Assembly (NCBI RefSeq): GCF_000426045.1
Contig: NZ_AUEP01000007.1
Location: forward strand, 62,001 to 126,000
DNA length: 64,000 nucleotides
Direction of reading: 5' to 3'
Origin: Marmoricola sp. URHB0036
GTDB taxonomy: Bacteria; Actinomycetota; Actinomycetes; Propionibacteriales; Nocardioidaceae
The notes below the pieces were generated by a model. The model did no database searches, was not told where the DNA came from, and saw nothing but the letters and a program-made list of their open reading frames with translations. Of this stretch, positions 39,196 through 48,164 are shown piece by piece. How positions within the stretch are numbered: position 1 is the first letter of the stretch; each line of letters starts with the position of its first letter. A program made the position numbers and the translations under genes.

Positions 39196-42100
39196 CTAGA
39201 CCGGGGTGGTGCTTTTCAGCAATTCCGCTAGTGCGGCCCGGTCGGGCAGGTCCTCCGGCAACACCGTCTCGCCGGTGCGCACGTAGTGGAAACCGGCCGA
39301 CACCCGGTCGAGCGGCACGTCGTGGAGCTCGGCCCAGGCCAGTCGGTAGAGGGCCAGCTGGAGCGGGTCGGCGGTCTGGCGGCGGTTGGTCTTCCAGTCG
39401 ATGACCAGCCAGCCCCCGTCGGGCTCGGCGTACACCGCGTCCATCCGTCCGCGCACCACCTGGCCGGCCAGCACCAGCGCGAACGGCGCCTCGACGGCGT
39501 GCGGGACCCGTTCGCCGAAGGGCCCCGACTCGAACCGGGTGATCAGCTCACGCAGGTCGTCCTCGTCGTCGATGCCCAGGTCGCCCCGACCGGGCAGGTC
39601 GTCGGGGTCGAGGAGCGACTGCTGGCCGAAGCGGGCCTCGACCCAGGCATGGAACCGGGTGCCGAAGCGCGCCGCGGGTGACGGCTGGCGCGGCATCGGT
39701 CGGGCCAGCTCACCGGCGAACGCCTCGGGGTCCTCGCGCAGCCGCGCCACCGCAGTCGCGGACAGGCTGGTGGGCAGGGGTACGTCGAGCACCTCGGCCC
39801 GGTCGGCCCGGGCCTCGACCAGCAGCCGGTCGAGCTCGACGTCCCACTCCTCCACCCGCGCGCTCTCCACGAGGTCGAGGTCGGCGTCGTCTCCGTCGAC
39901 CGCGGATCCGCGCACCAGCTCGGCCGCCTGTCGACGCAGCGCTGCCTCGCGGCCCACCCCGGAGACCGGCCACGGTGTCGCGACGTCGGTCGCCGCGTAG
40001 GGGTTGGCAGCTCCCTTCTCGGGCTTGTCCAGCCAGTCGACCTCGAGGTCGAGCTGATCGGCCAGGCCGGCCACCAGGCGTTGGTACTCGGACGGGCCGA
40101 AGGGGGTGGCCCGCGGGCTCCAGAGGTAGGAGGAGACCTCGAGCCGGTGCGCGGCCCGGGTGAAGGCGACGTAGGCGAGCCGGAGCTCCTCGATCCGGTC
40201 GTGCTCGCGCGTGTCGGCCCGGTAGGCGTCGAGTGCGGCCTTGTCCCAGCCCCGGAGCTGCGGCTGGTCGTGGGCATCGCCACGCAGCGGCGCGGGCAGC
40301 ACCGAGGGCGAGGAGGTCCACAGCGTCCGCGAACGGTTGGACGGGAAGCGCGTCTCGCACACGCCGACCAGGAACACGGAGTCCCACTCCAGCCCCTTGG
40401 CGCGGTGGACGGTGAGCAGCTTCACCGAGTCGGCCTCGGTCGGGGTGGCGATGTCCAGGCCGTTGCCCTGGTCGTCCTCGGCGGTCAGGTAGGCGAGCAG
40501 GGCCGGCAGGGTGACGTCACCGTCGATCGCCTGGAACTCGGCGACCGCCTTGAGGAACAGGTCGACGTTGTCTCGGCGGGCCGCGGCGGCGGGACTCACC
40601 GCCGAGGCGAGCTCGATGTCGATGCCGGTGGTGTCGACGATGCGGCGGACGACGTCGAGGATCGGCTCGCCGGCGTACGACCGGAGCGAGCGGAGCTCGG
40701 CGGCCAGCAGGGCGAACCGCTCCAGCGCTTCTGCCGAGTAGGGCCCGCGGCCCGGATCTGCGAGGGCGTCGCTCAGCGCCGGGAGCTCGGCCGGGTCGAT
40801 GCCGTCGGCGATCTCGGTCAGCTGGTCGCCGATCGTCGCGCTCTCGGTGCGGCCACGGCGCCCGGCGAGCTCCGCCGCCCGCTCGCGCAGAAGCCGGAGG
40901 TCGCGGGGGCCGATCGCCCAGCGGGGCCCGCTGAGGAGGGTGAGCACGGCGGTGTTGGCGGTAACGTCGTGGAGCAGCTCGAGCATGGCGACGATCTCGG
41001 CCACCTCGGGCAGTCGCAGCAGGCCGGACAGACCGACGATCTCGACCGGGATGCCGACCGCGGTGAGCGTGTCGAAGACCGACTCGGCGGTGGCGTTGTC
41101 GCGGGTGAGCACGCCGATGTCGGACCACAGCCCGGTGTGGGCGTCGCCGACCGCCCCGGCGAGCCAGGCCAGCTCGCCGTCCTGGGTCTCGAAGACCCGC
41201 GCGGCCACGCGGCCCGCGAGGGCACCCGGTTTCGGCTCGAGGGGACGCACCATGGAGGTCGCGGCGTACAGCGGGTCGGCCAGGGCGTTGGCGACGCTCA
41301 GGATGGTCCGGTCGGAACGGCGGTTGACGGTCAGCGGCAGCACCGGCACCTCGTCGGTGACGGCCGGGAACGTCTGCGGGAAGTCGAGGATGTTGGACAC
41401 CGAGGCCCCGCGCCAGCCGTAGATCGCCTGGTTGGGGTCGCCCACTGCCGTGACCGCGTGCCCCCTGCCGCTCGCGGCGTCGGCCCCGGAGAACAGGTGC
41501 GCGAGCATCCGCGCCTGGGCCACCGAGGTGTCCTGGTACTCGTCGAGCAGCACCACCTTGAAGCGCTGTCGCTCGAGTGCCCCGACGTCGGGATGCTCCT
41601 CGGCCAGTCGGGCGCCCAGGGAGATCTGGTCGGAGAAGTCCATCAACCCGAGGTCGGCCTTCAGCCGCCGGTAGGAGGTCACGAGCTGCAGCAGCTCGCC
41701 GCGTCGCTCGACGGCGTGGAGCGCCTTCTCCGACGCCTCGCGGTAGGTCTTGCGGTCCTTGCCGGCGCGTTCCTCCGCGATCGCAGACGCGAAGCCGGCG
41801 CCGGCCTCGGCGTCCGCCGCCCGCACGTCGTCAGCGGTGACGAGGTGCTCGCTCATCGCGCCGTCGAGTGCCAGCAGGTTCTGGATCACGGTCGGCGGAT
41901 GGTCGCTGAGCAGCTCGATCTCGCCGGTGAACCGCTCCACGGCCCGGGCGCCGAGCTGGTAGCGGGAGGCGTCGGTGATGACCCGGGTCTCCGGCTCGTG
42001 GCCGATGCGCAGGCCGTGCTCCGCGAGCAGGTTGGCGGCGTAGGCGTTGTACGTCGAGACCGTGGGCTCGAGTGCGTCGACGTCGTCGTCGCGCACCGAG

Positions 42101-42405
42101 GTGGCCTCGCTGATGGCCCCCGCTGCGAGGAGGGCATCGCGGATGCGCTGCCGCAGCTCGCCGGCCGCCTTGGTGGTGAAGGTCAGGCCGAGCACCTCCT
42201 CGGGCCGGACCTGTCCGGTCACCACGAGGTAGACGACGCGCGCCGCCATCAGGCTGGTCTTGCCAGACCCGGCGCCGGCGATCACCACCGACGGCGACAA
42301 GGGCGCGGTGATCGCGGCCCACTGCTGCGCGCTCGGAGCCCAGTCGGTGCCCATCGCCGACCGGAGCTCGTCGGGGGTGCGGAGCTCGCGCGGGATCGCC
42401 GTCAC
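39196..42405 (-). CDS. adnB: AdnB-like helicase-nuclease subunit
   Basis: The 1069-residue protein combines an N-terminal UvrD-like motor with a C-terminal RecB-type nuclease. Motor motifs include IAGAGSGKT, FTTKAAGELR, LLDEYQDTS, GDPNQAIYGWRGA and VHRAKGLEWD. The nuclease carries GRMDAVYAEPDGGWLVIDWKTNR, with the metal-binding Asp and the DxK pair, then QLALYRLAW. Two such genes in tandem define AdnAB, the actinobacterial end-resection machine (Rv3201c position). The GTG at 42405 overlaps the adnA stop, so equimolar synthesis is likely. AdnB supplies the main motor in mycobacteria. Confidence 0.88.
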   Translation of the reverse strand: MTAIPRELRTPDELRSAMGTDWAPSAQQWAAITAPLSPSVVIAGAGSGKTSLMAARVVYLVVTGQVRPEEVLGLTFTTKAAGELRQRIRDALLAAGAISEATSVRDDDVDALEPTVSTYNAYAANLLAEHGLRIGHEPETRVITDASRYQLGARAVERFTGEIELLSDHPPTVIQNLLALDGAMSEHLVTADDVRAADAEAGAGFASAIAEERAGKDRKTYREASEKALHAVERRGELLQLVTSYRRLKADLGLMDFSDQISLGARLAEEHPDVGALERQRFKVVLLDEYQDTSVAQARMLAHLFSGADAASGRGHAVTAVGDPNQAIYGWRGASVSNILDFPQTFPAVTDEVPVLPLTVNRRSDRTILSVANALADPLYAATSMVRPLEPKPGALAGRVAARVFETQDGELAWLAGAVGDAHTGLWSDIGVLTRDNATAESVFDTLTAVGIPVEIVGLSGLLRLPEVAEIVAMLELLHDVTANTAVLTLLSGPRWAIGPRDLRLLRERAAELAGRRGRTESATIGDQLTEIADGIDPAELPALSDALADPGRGPYSAEALERFALLAAELRSLRSYAGEPILDVVRRIVDTTGIDIELASAVSPAAAARRDNVDLFLKAVAEFQAIDGDVTLPALLAYLTAEDDQGNGLDIATPTEADSVKLLTVHRAKGLEWDSVFLVGVCETRFPSNRSRTLWTSSPSVLPAPLRGDAHDQPQLRGWDKAALDAYRADTREHDRIEELRLAYVAFTRAAHRLEVSSYLWSPRATPFGPSEYQRLVAGLADQLDLEVDWLDKPEKGAANPYAATDVATPWPVSGVGREAALRRQAAELVRGSAVDGDDADLDLVESARVEEWDVELDRLLVEARADRAEVLDVPLPTSLSATAVARLREDPEAFAGELARPMPRQPSPAARFGTRFHAWVEARFGQQSLLDPDDLPGRGDLGIDDEDDLRELITRFESGPFGERVPHAVEAPFALVLAGQVVRGRMDAVYAEPDGGWLVIDWKTNRRQTADPLQLALYRLAWAELHDVPLDRVSAGFHYVRTGETVLPEDLPDRAALAELLKSTTPV

Positions 42406-45400
42406 TGGGACAGCACCGAACCCGCACTCCGGGCCGGGCAGATCGGCACGAACGCGCAGTCGCGGCACACCTGTCCGGGCACCGCGGGAAAGACCTCGGC
42501 CCGCACCATCTGGGCCGCCATCCCGAGCTCGGTGCGGAGGCCGTCGCGCTCGGGTCCGTCGTCGGCCACCGCCGCCTGTTCCTGTACGACGGCCGGCCCG
42601 TCCTCGAGCGACCCGAGCTGGACGAGCTCGGCACCGCCGCTGGTCAGGCGCTCACCCTCGCCGGCCTTCTCGTCGAGGGCACCGCTGTCCACGGCGTACT
42701 GGTAGAGCGCCAGCTGTCGATGGGTCGCCACCGACTTGTTGGTCGGCATCGACCGGCCGGTCTTGAGGTCGACCACGACTAGCCGCCCCTCGGCGTCACG
42801 CTCGATGCGGTCGGCGTACCCGGTGAGCTCGACCTCCTCGCCGTCGGGCAGCTCGACCACCGTGGAGAAGCGGGACTCGACGTCGACCAGCTCGCGCTTG
42901 TCGGCGTAGTGCCACTCCAGGAACCGGGTCAGTGCCCGGCGCACCCGGGCGTGCTCCCGCGCCTTGGACCACGGGGTGCGGAAGTGCAGCCGCTCCCAGA
43001 CCGCGTCGACGTGGGTCATCAGCTCCTCGACATCGCCGGGCCCGGTGGTGAGCTCACCGCTCGCGACCCGTTCGGCCAGCGCGTGCACCAGCTGGCCGAT
43101 GTTGGCCTCCTGGTGAGCCCGCTCGATGCCACCGGCCTCGTCGCGCAGGAACCACTGCGCCGGGCACACCATCACTGACTCGAGCACGCTGGCCGAGATC
43201 GGCACCGGGCGCTCGGGATCCCGCACCGGCCGGGTCGAGAGGCTGGCCGAGCGGGTGCCCCACCAGGTCGCCGGGTCGGCCGCCGGGACCAGCTGGTGCT
43301 GTCCGATGGTCTCGGTGGCCAGGCGCGCGAGCCGTCGCGCGGCGGCCGCGCGGAGCGGCTCGGAGCTGTCCGGATCGGCGACCGTGCGGCGCAGCTCGCT
43401 CACCAGCCCGGCCAGGGACAACGGCCGGGCCGGGCGACCCTTGACGTGCGTGACGTCGACGCCGAGCTCGCCGAGGAACCGCGACGGCTGCTCACCGTCG
43501 TCCTCACGTGACTGCACGGCGGTCACCACGAGCCGCTGGCGGGCGCGGGTGCAGGCGACATAGAACAGCCGGCGCTCCTCCAGCAGCAGCTCGCGCGGCG
43601 TGACCGGCGGGACGAGTCCCTCGCGGCCGATCCGGTCGGCCTGGAGCAGCGTCGAGCGACGACGGAGGTCGGGCCAGGCCTCGGCCTGCACGTGGGCGAT
43701 CGCCACCAGTCGCCACTCCAGTCCCTTGGACCGGTGGGCGGTCAGCAGGCGCACGGCGGCGCCGCGGACCCCGCGCTCGGACAGGGTGTCGGAGGGGATC
43801 TGCTGGGCCACGAGGGTGGCCAGGAAGTTGCGGACCCCGACGTGGTCGCGCTGCTCCTCGGCCCGGGCGGCAGCGTCGAAGAGCGCCACCATCGAGTCGA
43901 GGTCGCGGTTGGCACGACGCGCAGCGGCACCGCCGACCGCCACCGACCGGCGCAGCCGGCGTGGCCAGCCGGTGCCGGACCACAGCGTCCAGAGCAGCTG
44001 CTCGGCGCTCGCGCCGTCGTCGAGCTCACTCCTGGCGTGGACGAGCAGGTCGTGCAGGGCGCGAGCGCGGTCGGGCGCCGGACCGCCGAGGCCGTCCAGG
44101 AACCCCGGGCGTACGACGGCTGCACGCAGCAGCTCTCTCGACGGCAACGGGAGCGTGCCGGTCTCGTGCGTGCGCGCCTTCTCGCGCGCTCGCAGCTCGC
44201 GAGCCAGGCGGCGTACGTCGCCGGCGTCGAGCCCCCCGAGCGGACCGGTCAGCAGCGACTCGGCCCGGCCCGGGTCGACGTACTCGACATGGTCGCGGTC
44301 GTCGTTGTCGAGGTTCAGCACGGCCCGCAGCGCATCGAGCATGGGCAGCACCGCCGGGTCGCGCACCAGGGGTACGTCGTCACCGGCCACCTCGACCGGC
44401 ACGCCTGCGGCTCCGAGCGCACGTCGCAGGCCGGGGATGGTCGACCGCCCCGAGCGCACGAGCACCGCCATCTCGTCCCAGCCGATGCCGTCCTCGAGGT
44501 GGGCGCGCCGGAGCAGGTCGGCGAGGTGCTCGGCCTCCGCGCGCTCGGTCTCGTACGTCGTGACCTCGACCCGGCCCTCGCCGTAGCGTCCCGGCTCGGC
44601 CATCGGCGACAGGAACGCCTCGCGTGCCGCGGCGTCGATCGGACCCGGCAGCGACAACCGGCCCGCCACCCGCTGGGTCGCGGTCAGCAGACGGGGGCCG
44701 AACCGTCGCGTCGTCCGCAGCGCCAGGACGTCCGCCGGAGTGCCGTCGGGACGCGCGAACTCGCGCGGGAACTCCAGCAGCCCGCGCACCTCGGCACCCC
44801 GGAAGGCATAGATCGACTGGTGGGGGTCGCCCACCACCGTCAGGTCGCGCCCGTCACCGGCAAGGTGGTGCAGCAGCTCGACCTGGGCCGGGTCGGTGTC
44901 CTGGTACTCGTCCACGAACACGTGCGTGAACCGCGCCCTCAGCTCCTCACGGTGGGCAGCCGCCTCGAGCACCGCTCGTCGGATCAGGTCGGTGTAGTCG
45001 GTGGCGCTCTGCTGGTCGAGGTTGACGAGGTACTGCTCGAGGAACAGCCCCGCCGCGACGTACTCCGGCAGGTCGTGGGTCTCGCCGAGCGCGCGCAGCG
45101 CGTCGCCGTCGAGGCCCTTCTCGCGAGCACGGCCGAGCACCGACTGCACCTCGTGGGCGAACCCGCGCGTGCCGAGCGCCCCGCGCAGCGAGTCGGGCCA
45201 GCGCACCGACTCGGGCGCGTCGGTGAGCAGCTCGCGCAGGACGACGTCCTGCTCGGGGGCGCTGAGCAGGCGCAGGGGGCCGGCGTACAGCTCCGGCGGG
45301 GAGTACTTCCGGATCAGCCCGTAGGCGAAGGAGTGGAAGGTCGAGCACAGGGTCGTCGACGTCGTGCGGCCCAGGCGGGCGGTGACCCGGTCACGCAGCT

Positions 45401-45635
45401 GCTCGGCGGCCTTGCGGCTGAAGGTCAGGGCGAGCACCGAGTCCGCCGAGGCCCCGCGGTTCTCGATGCGGTCGACGATCGCCTCGACGAGGGTCGTGGT
45501 CTTGCCGGTGCCCGGTCCCGCGAGCACGAGCAGCGGACCGCCCGGGTGGTCGACGACGGCCTGCTGGGAGTCGTCGAGCGCCGGCGCGCCGACCGCACCC
45601 GTACGCGGGCGCACCAGCCGATAGGTCGTGTCCAC
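42402..45635 (-). CDS. adnA: AdnA-like helicase-nuclease subunit with Fe-S-type cysteines
   Basis: The 1077-residue partner of AdnB has a UvrD-like motor (LAGPGTGKT, FSRKAAEQLRD, FVDEYQDTD, GDPHQSIYAFRGA, TAHRSKGLEW) and a C-terminal nuclease. Its core is TGYADRIERDAEGRLVVVDLKTG, followed by HRQLALYQYAV. A Cys in VMVCPAQWF and three at the C-terminus (CRDCAFVPIC) are spaced like the iron-sulfur staple of AddB. The motor motifs look complete here. The GTG at 45635 is the chosen start; the frame is open to 46061. It lies 35 bases before the ATL gene. Order and strand match Rv3202c. Confidence 0.88.
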   Translation of the reverse strand: MDTTYRLVRPRTGAVGAPALDDSQQAVVDHPGGPLLVLAGPGTGKTTTLVEAIVDRIENRGASADSVLALTFSRKAAEQLRDRVTARLGRTTSTTLCSTFHSFAYGLIRKYSPPELYAGPLRLLSAPEQDVVLRELLTDAPESVRWPDSLRGALGTRGFAHEVQSVLGRAREKGLDGDALRALGETHDLPEYVAAGLFLEQYLVNLDQQSATDYTDLIRRAVLEAAAHREELRARFTHVFVDEYQDTDPAQVELLHHLAGDGRDLTVVGDPHQSIYAFRGAEVRGLLEFPREFARPDGTPADVLALRTTRRFGPRLLTATQRVAGRLSLPGPIDAAAREAFLSPMAEPGRYGEGRVEVTTYETERAEAEHLADLLRRAHLEDGIGWDEMAVLVRSGRSTIPGLRRALGAAGVPVEVAGDDVPLVRDPAVLPMLDALRAVLNLDNDDRDHVEYVDPGRAESLLTGPLGGLDAGDVRRLARELRAREKARTHETGTLPLPSRELLRAAVVRPGFLDGLGGPAPDRARALHDLLVHARSELDDGASAEQLLWTLWSGTGWPRRLRRSVAVGGAAARRANRDLDSMVALFDAAARAEEQRDHVGVRNFLATLVAQQIPSDTLSERGVRGAAVRLLTAHRSKGLEWRLVAIAHVQAEAWPDLRRRSTLLQADRIGREGLVPPVTPRELLLEERRLFYVACTRARQRLVVTAVQSREDDGEQPSRFLGELGVDVTHVKGRPARPLSLAGLVSELRRTVADPDSSEPLRAAAARRLARLATETIGQHQLVPAADPATWWGTRSASLSTRPVRDPERPVPISASVLESVMVCPAQWFLRDEAGGIERAHQEANIGQLVHALAERVASGELTTGPGDVEELMTHVDAVWERLHFRTPWSKAREHARVRRALTRFLEWHYADKRELVDVESRFSTVVELPDGEEVELTGYADRIERDAEGRLVVVDLKTGRSMPTNKSVATHRQLALYQYAVDSGALDEKAGEGERLTSGGAELVQLGSLEDGPAVVQEQAAVADDGPERDGLRTELGMAAQMVRAEVFPAVPGQVCRDCAFVPICPARSAGSVLSQ

Positions 45636-45670
45636 GGCCCTACCCAAACACGGTCCGCCGACACGTGGGA

Positions 45671-45964
45671 TCAGGGCTGCCAGAAGGCCTGCGGCATGTC
45701 GACCCGGCCGCTCGGACGCAGCGGCGTCCCCTCGTCGAGGTAGGCCGCACGTGCCTCGTCCCCGTGGCTGGGCGGCAGCGACCCGTCCGCGCGTACGACG
45801 CGCCACCAGGGCACCGGTCCCCCGTAGTTGGCCATCACTCGCCCGACCAGTCTCGGCCCGCCATGGCCCACCCGGTCGGCGATCGCGCCGTACGTCGTCA
45901 CCCGGCCGCGTGGGACCTGCTCGACGACCCTGAGCACCCGTTCGACGTACTCCTCGGGATCCAC
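45671..45964 (-). CDS. Alkyltransferase-like protein (ATL)
   Basis: The 97-residue protein has the MGMT C-terminal DNA-binding domain, with TTYGAIADRVG and a helix-turn-helix. The methyl-acceptor motif PCHRV is replaced by PWWRV (Trp53, Trp54). It therefore cannot dealkylate DNA and belongs to the ATL group, which marks O6-alkylguanine for nucleotide excision repair. Most ATLs keep the His after the Trp; here it is also Trp. It is upstream of adnA on the same strand, matching the Rv3204 position. Confidence 0.88.
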   Translation of the reverse strand: MDPEEYVERVLRVVEQVPRGRVTTYGAIADRVGHGGPRLVGRVMANYGGPVPWWRVVRADGSLPPSHGDEARAAYLDEGTPLRPSGRVDMPQAFWQP

Positions 45965-46059
45965 GCGCCGATGATCGCAGGTGTCCAGACCGCCTGGCTC
46001 CCCTACGATGCCCGGACGCCCCGACTCTCGGCGGGGCCGGACTCGGAACGGGTGGTCTC

Positions 46060-47148
46060 ATGCGTCAACGCATCGTCGTGGCAGTCGCACTCACGCTGGT
46101 CGCACTGGGTCTGGGGGTGGCCCCCGCGGGCGCGGCACTGAACCCGTCGAGCCTGCCCAGGGGCACCGACAGCGCGGTGCCCTACCTGTCCGGGCGCACC
46201 CTCCATGTCGGCAACGCGAGCTACACGTTGCCCGACCAGAGCCAGGCCGGGGCCTACCGGGTGGGCTACTCCCTGGTCGGGCTGGACGGCCGCGGACGGT
46301 GGCTGGTCAGTGCGGCCATGGACCTGGTCGCCCAGCCCGAGGAGTACTACTACACCTACGGCGCCCGCGCCCGGCTCTTCGTCCTCGGGTCGTCCGGGGC
46401 GACGATGATCTACGACGAGCGCAACGACTACGGACAGCTGCCGGAGTTCCGGCTCAACCGCACCCGTTCCCGGGTCGTGCTGGCCTACCACCAGACCGAC
46501 GACGACTCCTTCGCCGACACCGACGTGCGCGTCATCGACCTCGACGGGCACGTCGTGGCGCAGGTGCGCCGCCTCAACCAGATGCTCAGCGTCCTCGACG
46601 CCAGCGGGCGACGCATCATGCTGGGTGGCGGCGTCCCGGCTCGGGTGTGGACACCGGGCGGCACGACCCGGTGGATCACGCGCAAGGAGACGTCGTTCGC
46701 CGACCTGCACACCGGCACGCTCGCCGTACGCGCCACGCAGCACCGCTGGGCGATGAGCACGCTCGCGCACCCGAAGCGACTCCGGTGGAAGGCGTGGTTC
46801 CAGCCGGTGCGGGTGTCCCCCAACGGGAAGCGGGTCGTCGGCGTGGCCACCACGCGCAACGGTCGCCTGACGAGCACGGTGCAGGTGCGTCGACTCGCCA
46901 ACGGTCGCGTCACCAACTCCTACGCCTTCTCGAGCGGTGGGGTGGACGCGCGGACCCTGGCCTGGCAGGGCAGCACGGCCGTGGTGTTCCAGGCCGGCCT
47001 CGTCGGGAGCTCCGCCTCGGTCCTGGTCCGGTGCGTGACGGGCGGCAGGTGCGTCCGCGCCAGCGACCCGGCGCCGCGGACCAACGACGTCTACTCACTG
47101 GGCGACCCGCTCACCTTCGCCTTCGAGCCGGACTCCCGGATCTTCTGA
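46060..47148 (+). CDS. Secreted protein of unknown function, possibly beta-propeller
   Basis: The 362-residue product has a Sec signal peptide (hydrophobic VAVALTLVALGLGVAP, predicted cleavage near AGA-AL). The rest is beta-rich with repeated strand patterns such as RARLFVLGSSG, DVRVIDLDGHVVAQVRR and KRVVGVATTRNGRL, as in periplasmic or secreted propellers. Two Cys (CVTGGRC) may form a disulfide. No enzyme motif is seen. It is preceded by a non-coding gap of 95 bases and followed by a terminator. The start ATG at 46060 lies just ahead of the signal peptide. Confidence 0.65.
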   Translation: MRQRIVVAVALTLVALGLGVAPAGAALNPSSLPRGTDSAVPYLSGRTLHVGNASYTLPDQSQAGAYRVGYSLVGLDGRGRWLVSAAMDLVAQPEEYYYTYGARARLFVLGSSGATMIYDERNDYGQLPEFRLNRTRSRVVLAYHQTDDDSFADTDVRVIDLDGHVVAQVRRLNQMLSVLDASGRRIMLGGGVPARVWTPGGTTRWITRKETSFADLHTGTLAVRATQHRWAMSTLAHPKRLRWKAWFQPVRVSPNGKRVVGVATTRNGRLTSTVQVRRLANGRVTNSYAFSSGGVDARTLAWQGSTAVVFQAGLVGSSASVLVRCVTGGRCVRASDPAPRTNDVYSLGDPLTFAFEPDSRIF

Positions 47149-47155
47149 GCACAGG

Positions 47156-47191
47156 ACAGCGCCCCACCCCGCGGGGGAGATGGGGCGCTGT
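47156..47191. terminator. Terminator between convergent genes
   Basis: Arms 47156-47166 and 47181-47191 form 11 perfect base pairs, and CCCCGCGGGG lies in the enclosed region. It sits between the stops at 47148 and 47212 of two convergent genes and can serve both. The T-runs are short. Confidence 0.65.
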
Positions 47192-47211
47192 CGCCTCAGC
47201 GAGTCAGACGC

Positions 47212-48078
47212 TCAGAGGATGGGGTTGAACGGCTCGGTGCCGTTCTCCAGCTTCAGGCCGGAGATGCCGGAGTGAGCCTGCGCGAACGCGAGCTCCTTGG
47301 CGAGGTCACCGATGTTGTTCGAGGCCGGCAGCGGGGCCAGGCCCAGCGTCGACAGCACACCGGCCGCCTTGCCGCCCGCGGTCATGAAGCCCGAGCCCGA
47401 GTCACCGGGGATGCCGGGGCTCACGGTGTAGAGCGGGTGGCTCCAGCCACCGTCGGCCGCGTCGTCACCCAGGCTGATGCCGGTGTGCGGCGACAGCGGC
47501 GACAGGCCGGCCCGCAGGCTGGAGTTGCCGTAGGTCCACACGCGGTCGCCGGCCTTGGTGCCGTCGGTGTCGATGCCGACCGGGCCGCCCCAGAACGGGA
47601 CGGACGGGTTGACCTTGGAGACGTCGGCGGCGTCGACCTTGACCAGGGCGAGGTCGTTGTAGGCGCAGGTGTTGGCGTCGGTGGTGCCGAGGCTGTGCTC
47701 GGTGATCCACGAGCTGTAGGCCAGGGTGCCGTGGCCCACGATCGTGCCCTCGGAGGCGAGGTTGCCGTCGTTGGTGAAGTCGACCTTGGTGCCGAGCGGG
47801 ACCGAGTCGGTCGAGCAGCCGTTGGTGTCGGTCGAGGAGCCCTTGCCGGCGCAGTGCGCGGCGTACCCGACGTAGACGTTGCCCGCACCGTCGGTGTAGA
47901 CGAAGTTCGCGGTGCACTGGGCGCCGTCGGTGTACATCATCGTGCCGGGGTGGATCAGCGCTGAGTCAGCAGGCGCCCAGCTGGGGGCGGCCTGCGCGGT
48001 GCCGGTCGAGGCGACCAGGCCGGCGGCGGCGAGACACGCCGCGGCCAGCGTCGCCAGGAGAGTGCGGGACAGACGCAT
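47212..48078 (-). CDS. Secreted S1-family serine protease
   Basis: The 288-residue protein has a signal peptide (cleavage near AQA-AP, about residue 31) and a chymotrypsin-like domain. The catalytic triad reads His75 in YAAHCAG, Asp142 in YNDLALVKV, and Ser227 in IPGDSGSG. Cys pairs around 55/76 and 88/138 can form disulfides. It resembles streptogrisin-like and other actinobacterial exported proteases without a long pro-region. The specificity cannot be read. It is convergent with the propeller-like gene. Confidence 0.85.
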   Translation of the reverse strand: MRLSRTLLATLAAACLAAAGLVASTGTAQAAPSWAPADSALIHPGTMMYTDGAQCTANFVYTDGAGNVYVGYAAHCAGKGSSTDTNGCSTDSVPLGTKVDFTNDGNLASEGTIVGHGTLAYSSWITEHSLGTTDANTCAYNDLALVKVDAADVSKVNPSVPFWGGPVGIDTDGTKAGDRVWTYGNSSLRAGLSPLSPHTGISLGDDAADGGWSHPLYTVSPGIPGDSGSGFMTAGGKAAGVLSTLGLAPLPASNNIGDLAKELAFAQAHSGISGLKLENGTEPFNPIL

Positions 48079-48164
48079 GGGTGGGGGCCTTTCGGGATCA
48101 GTGCGGGCGCACGGGCGCGCCCCTCACTGTGTTCAACGCCACTGGTCCCGACGGGTTACGCCCC

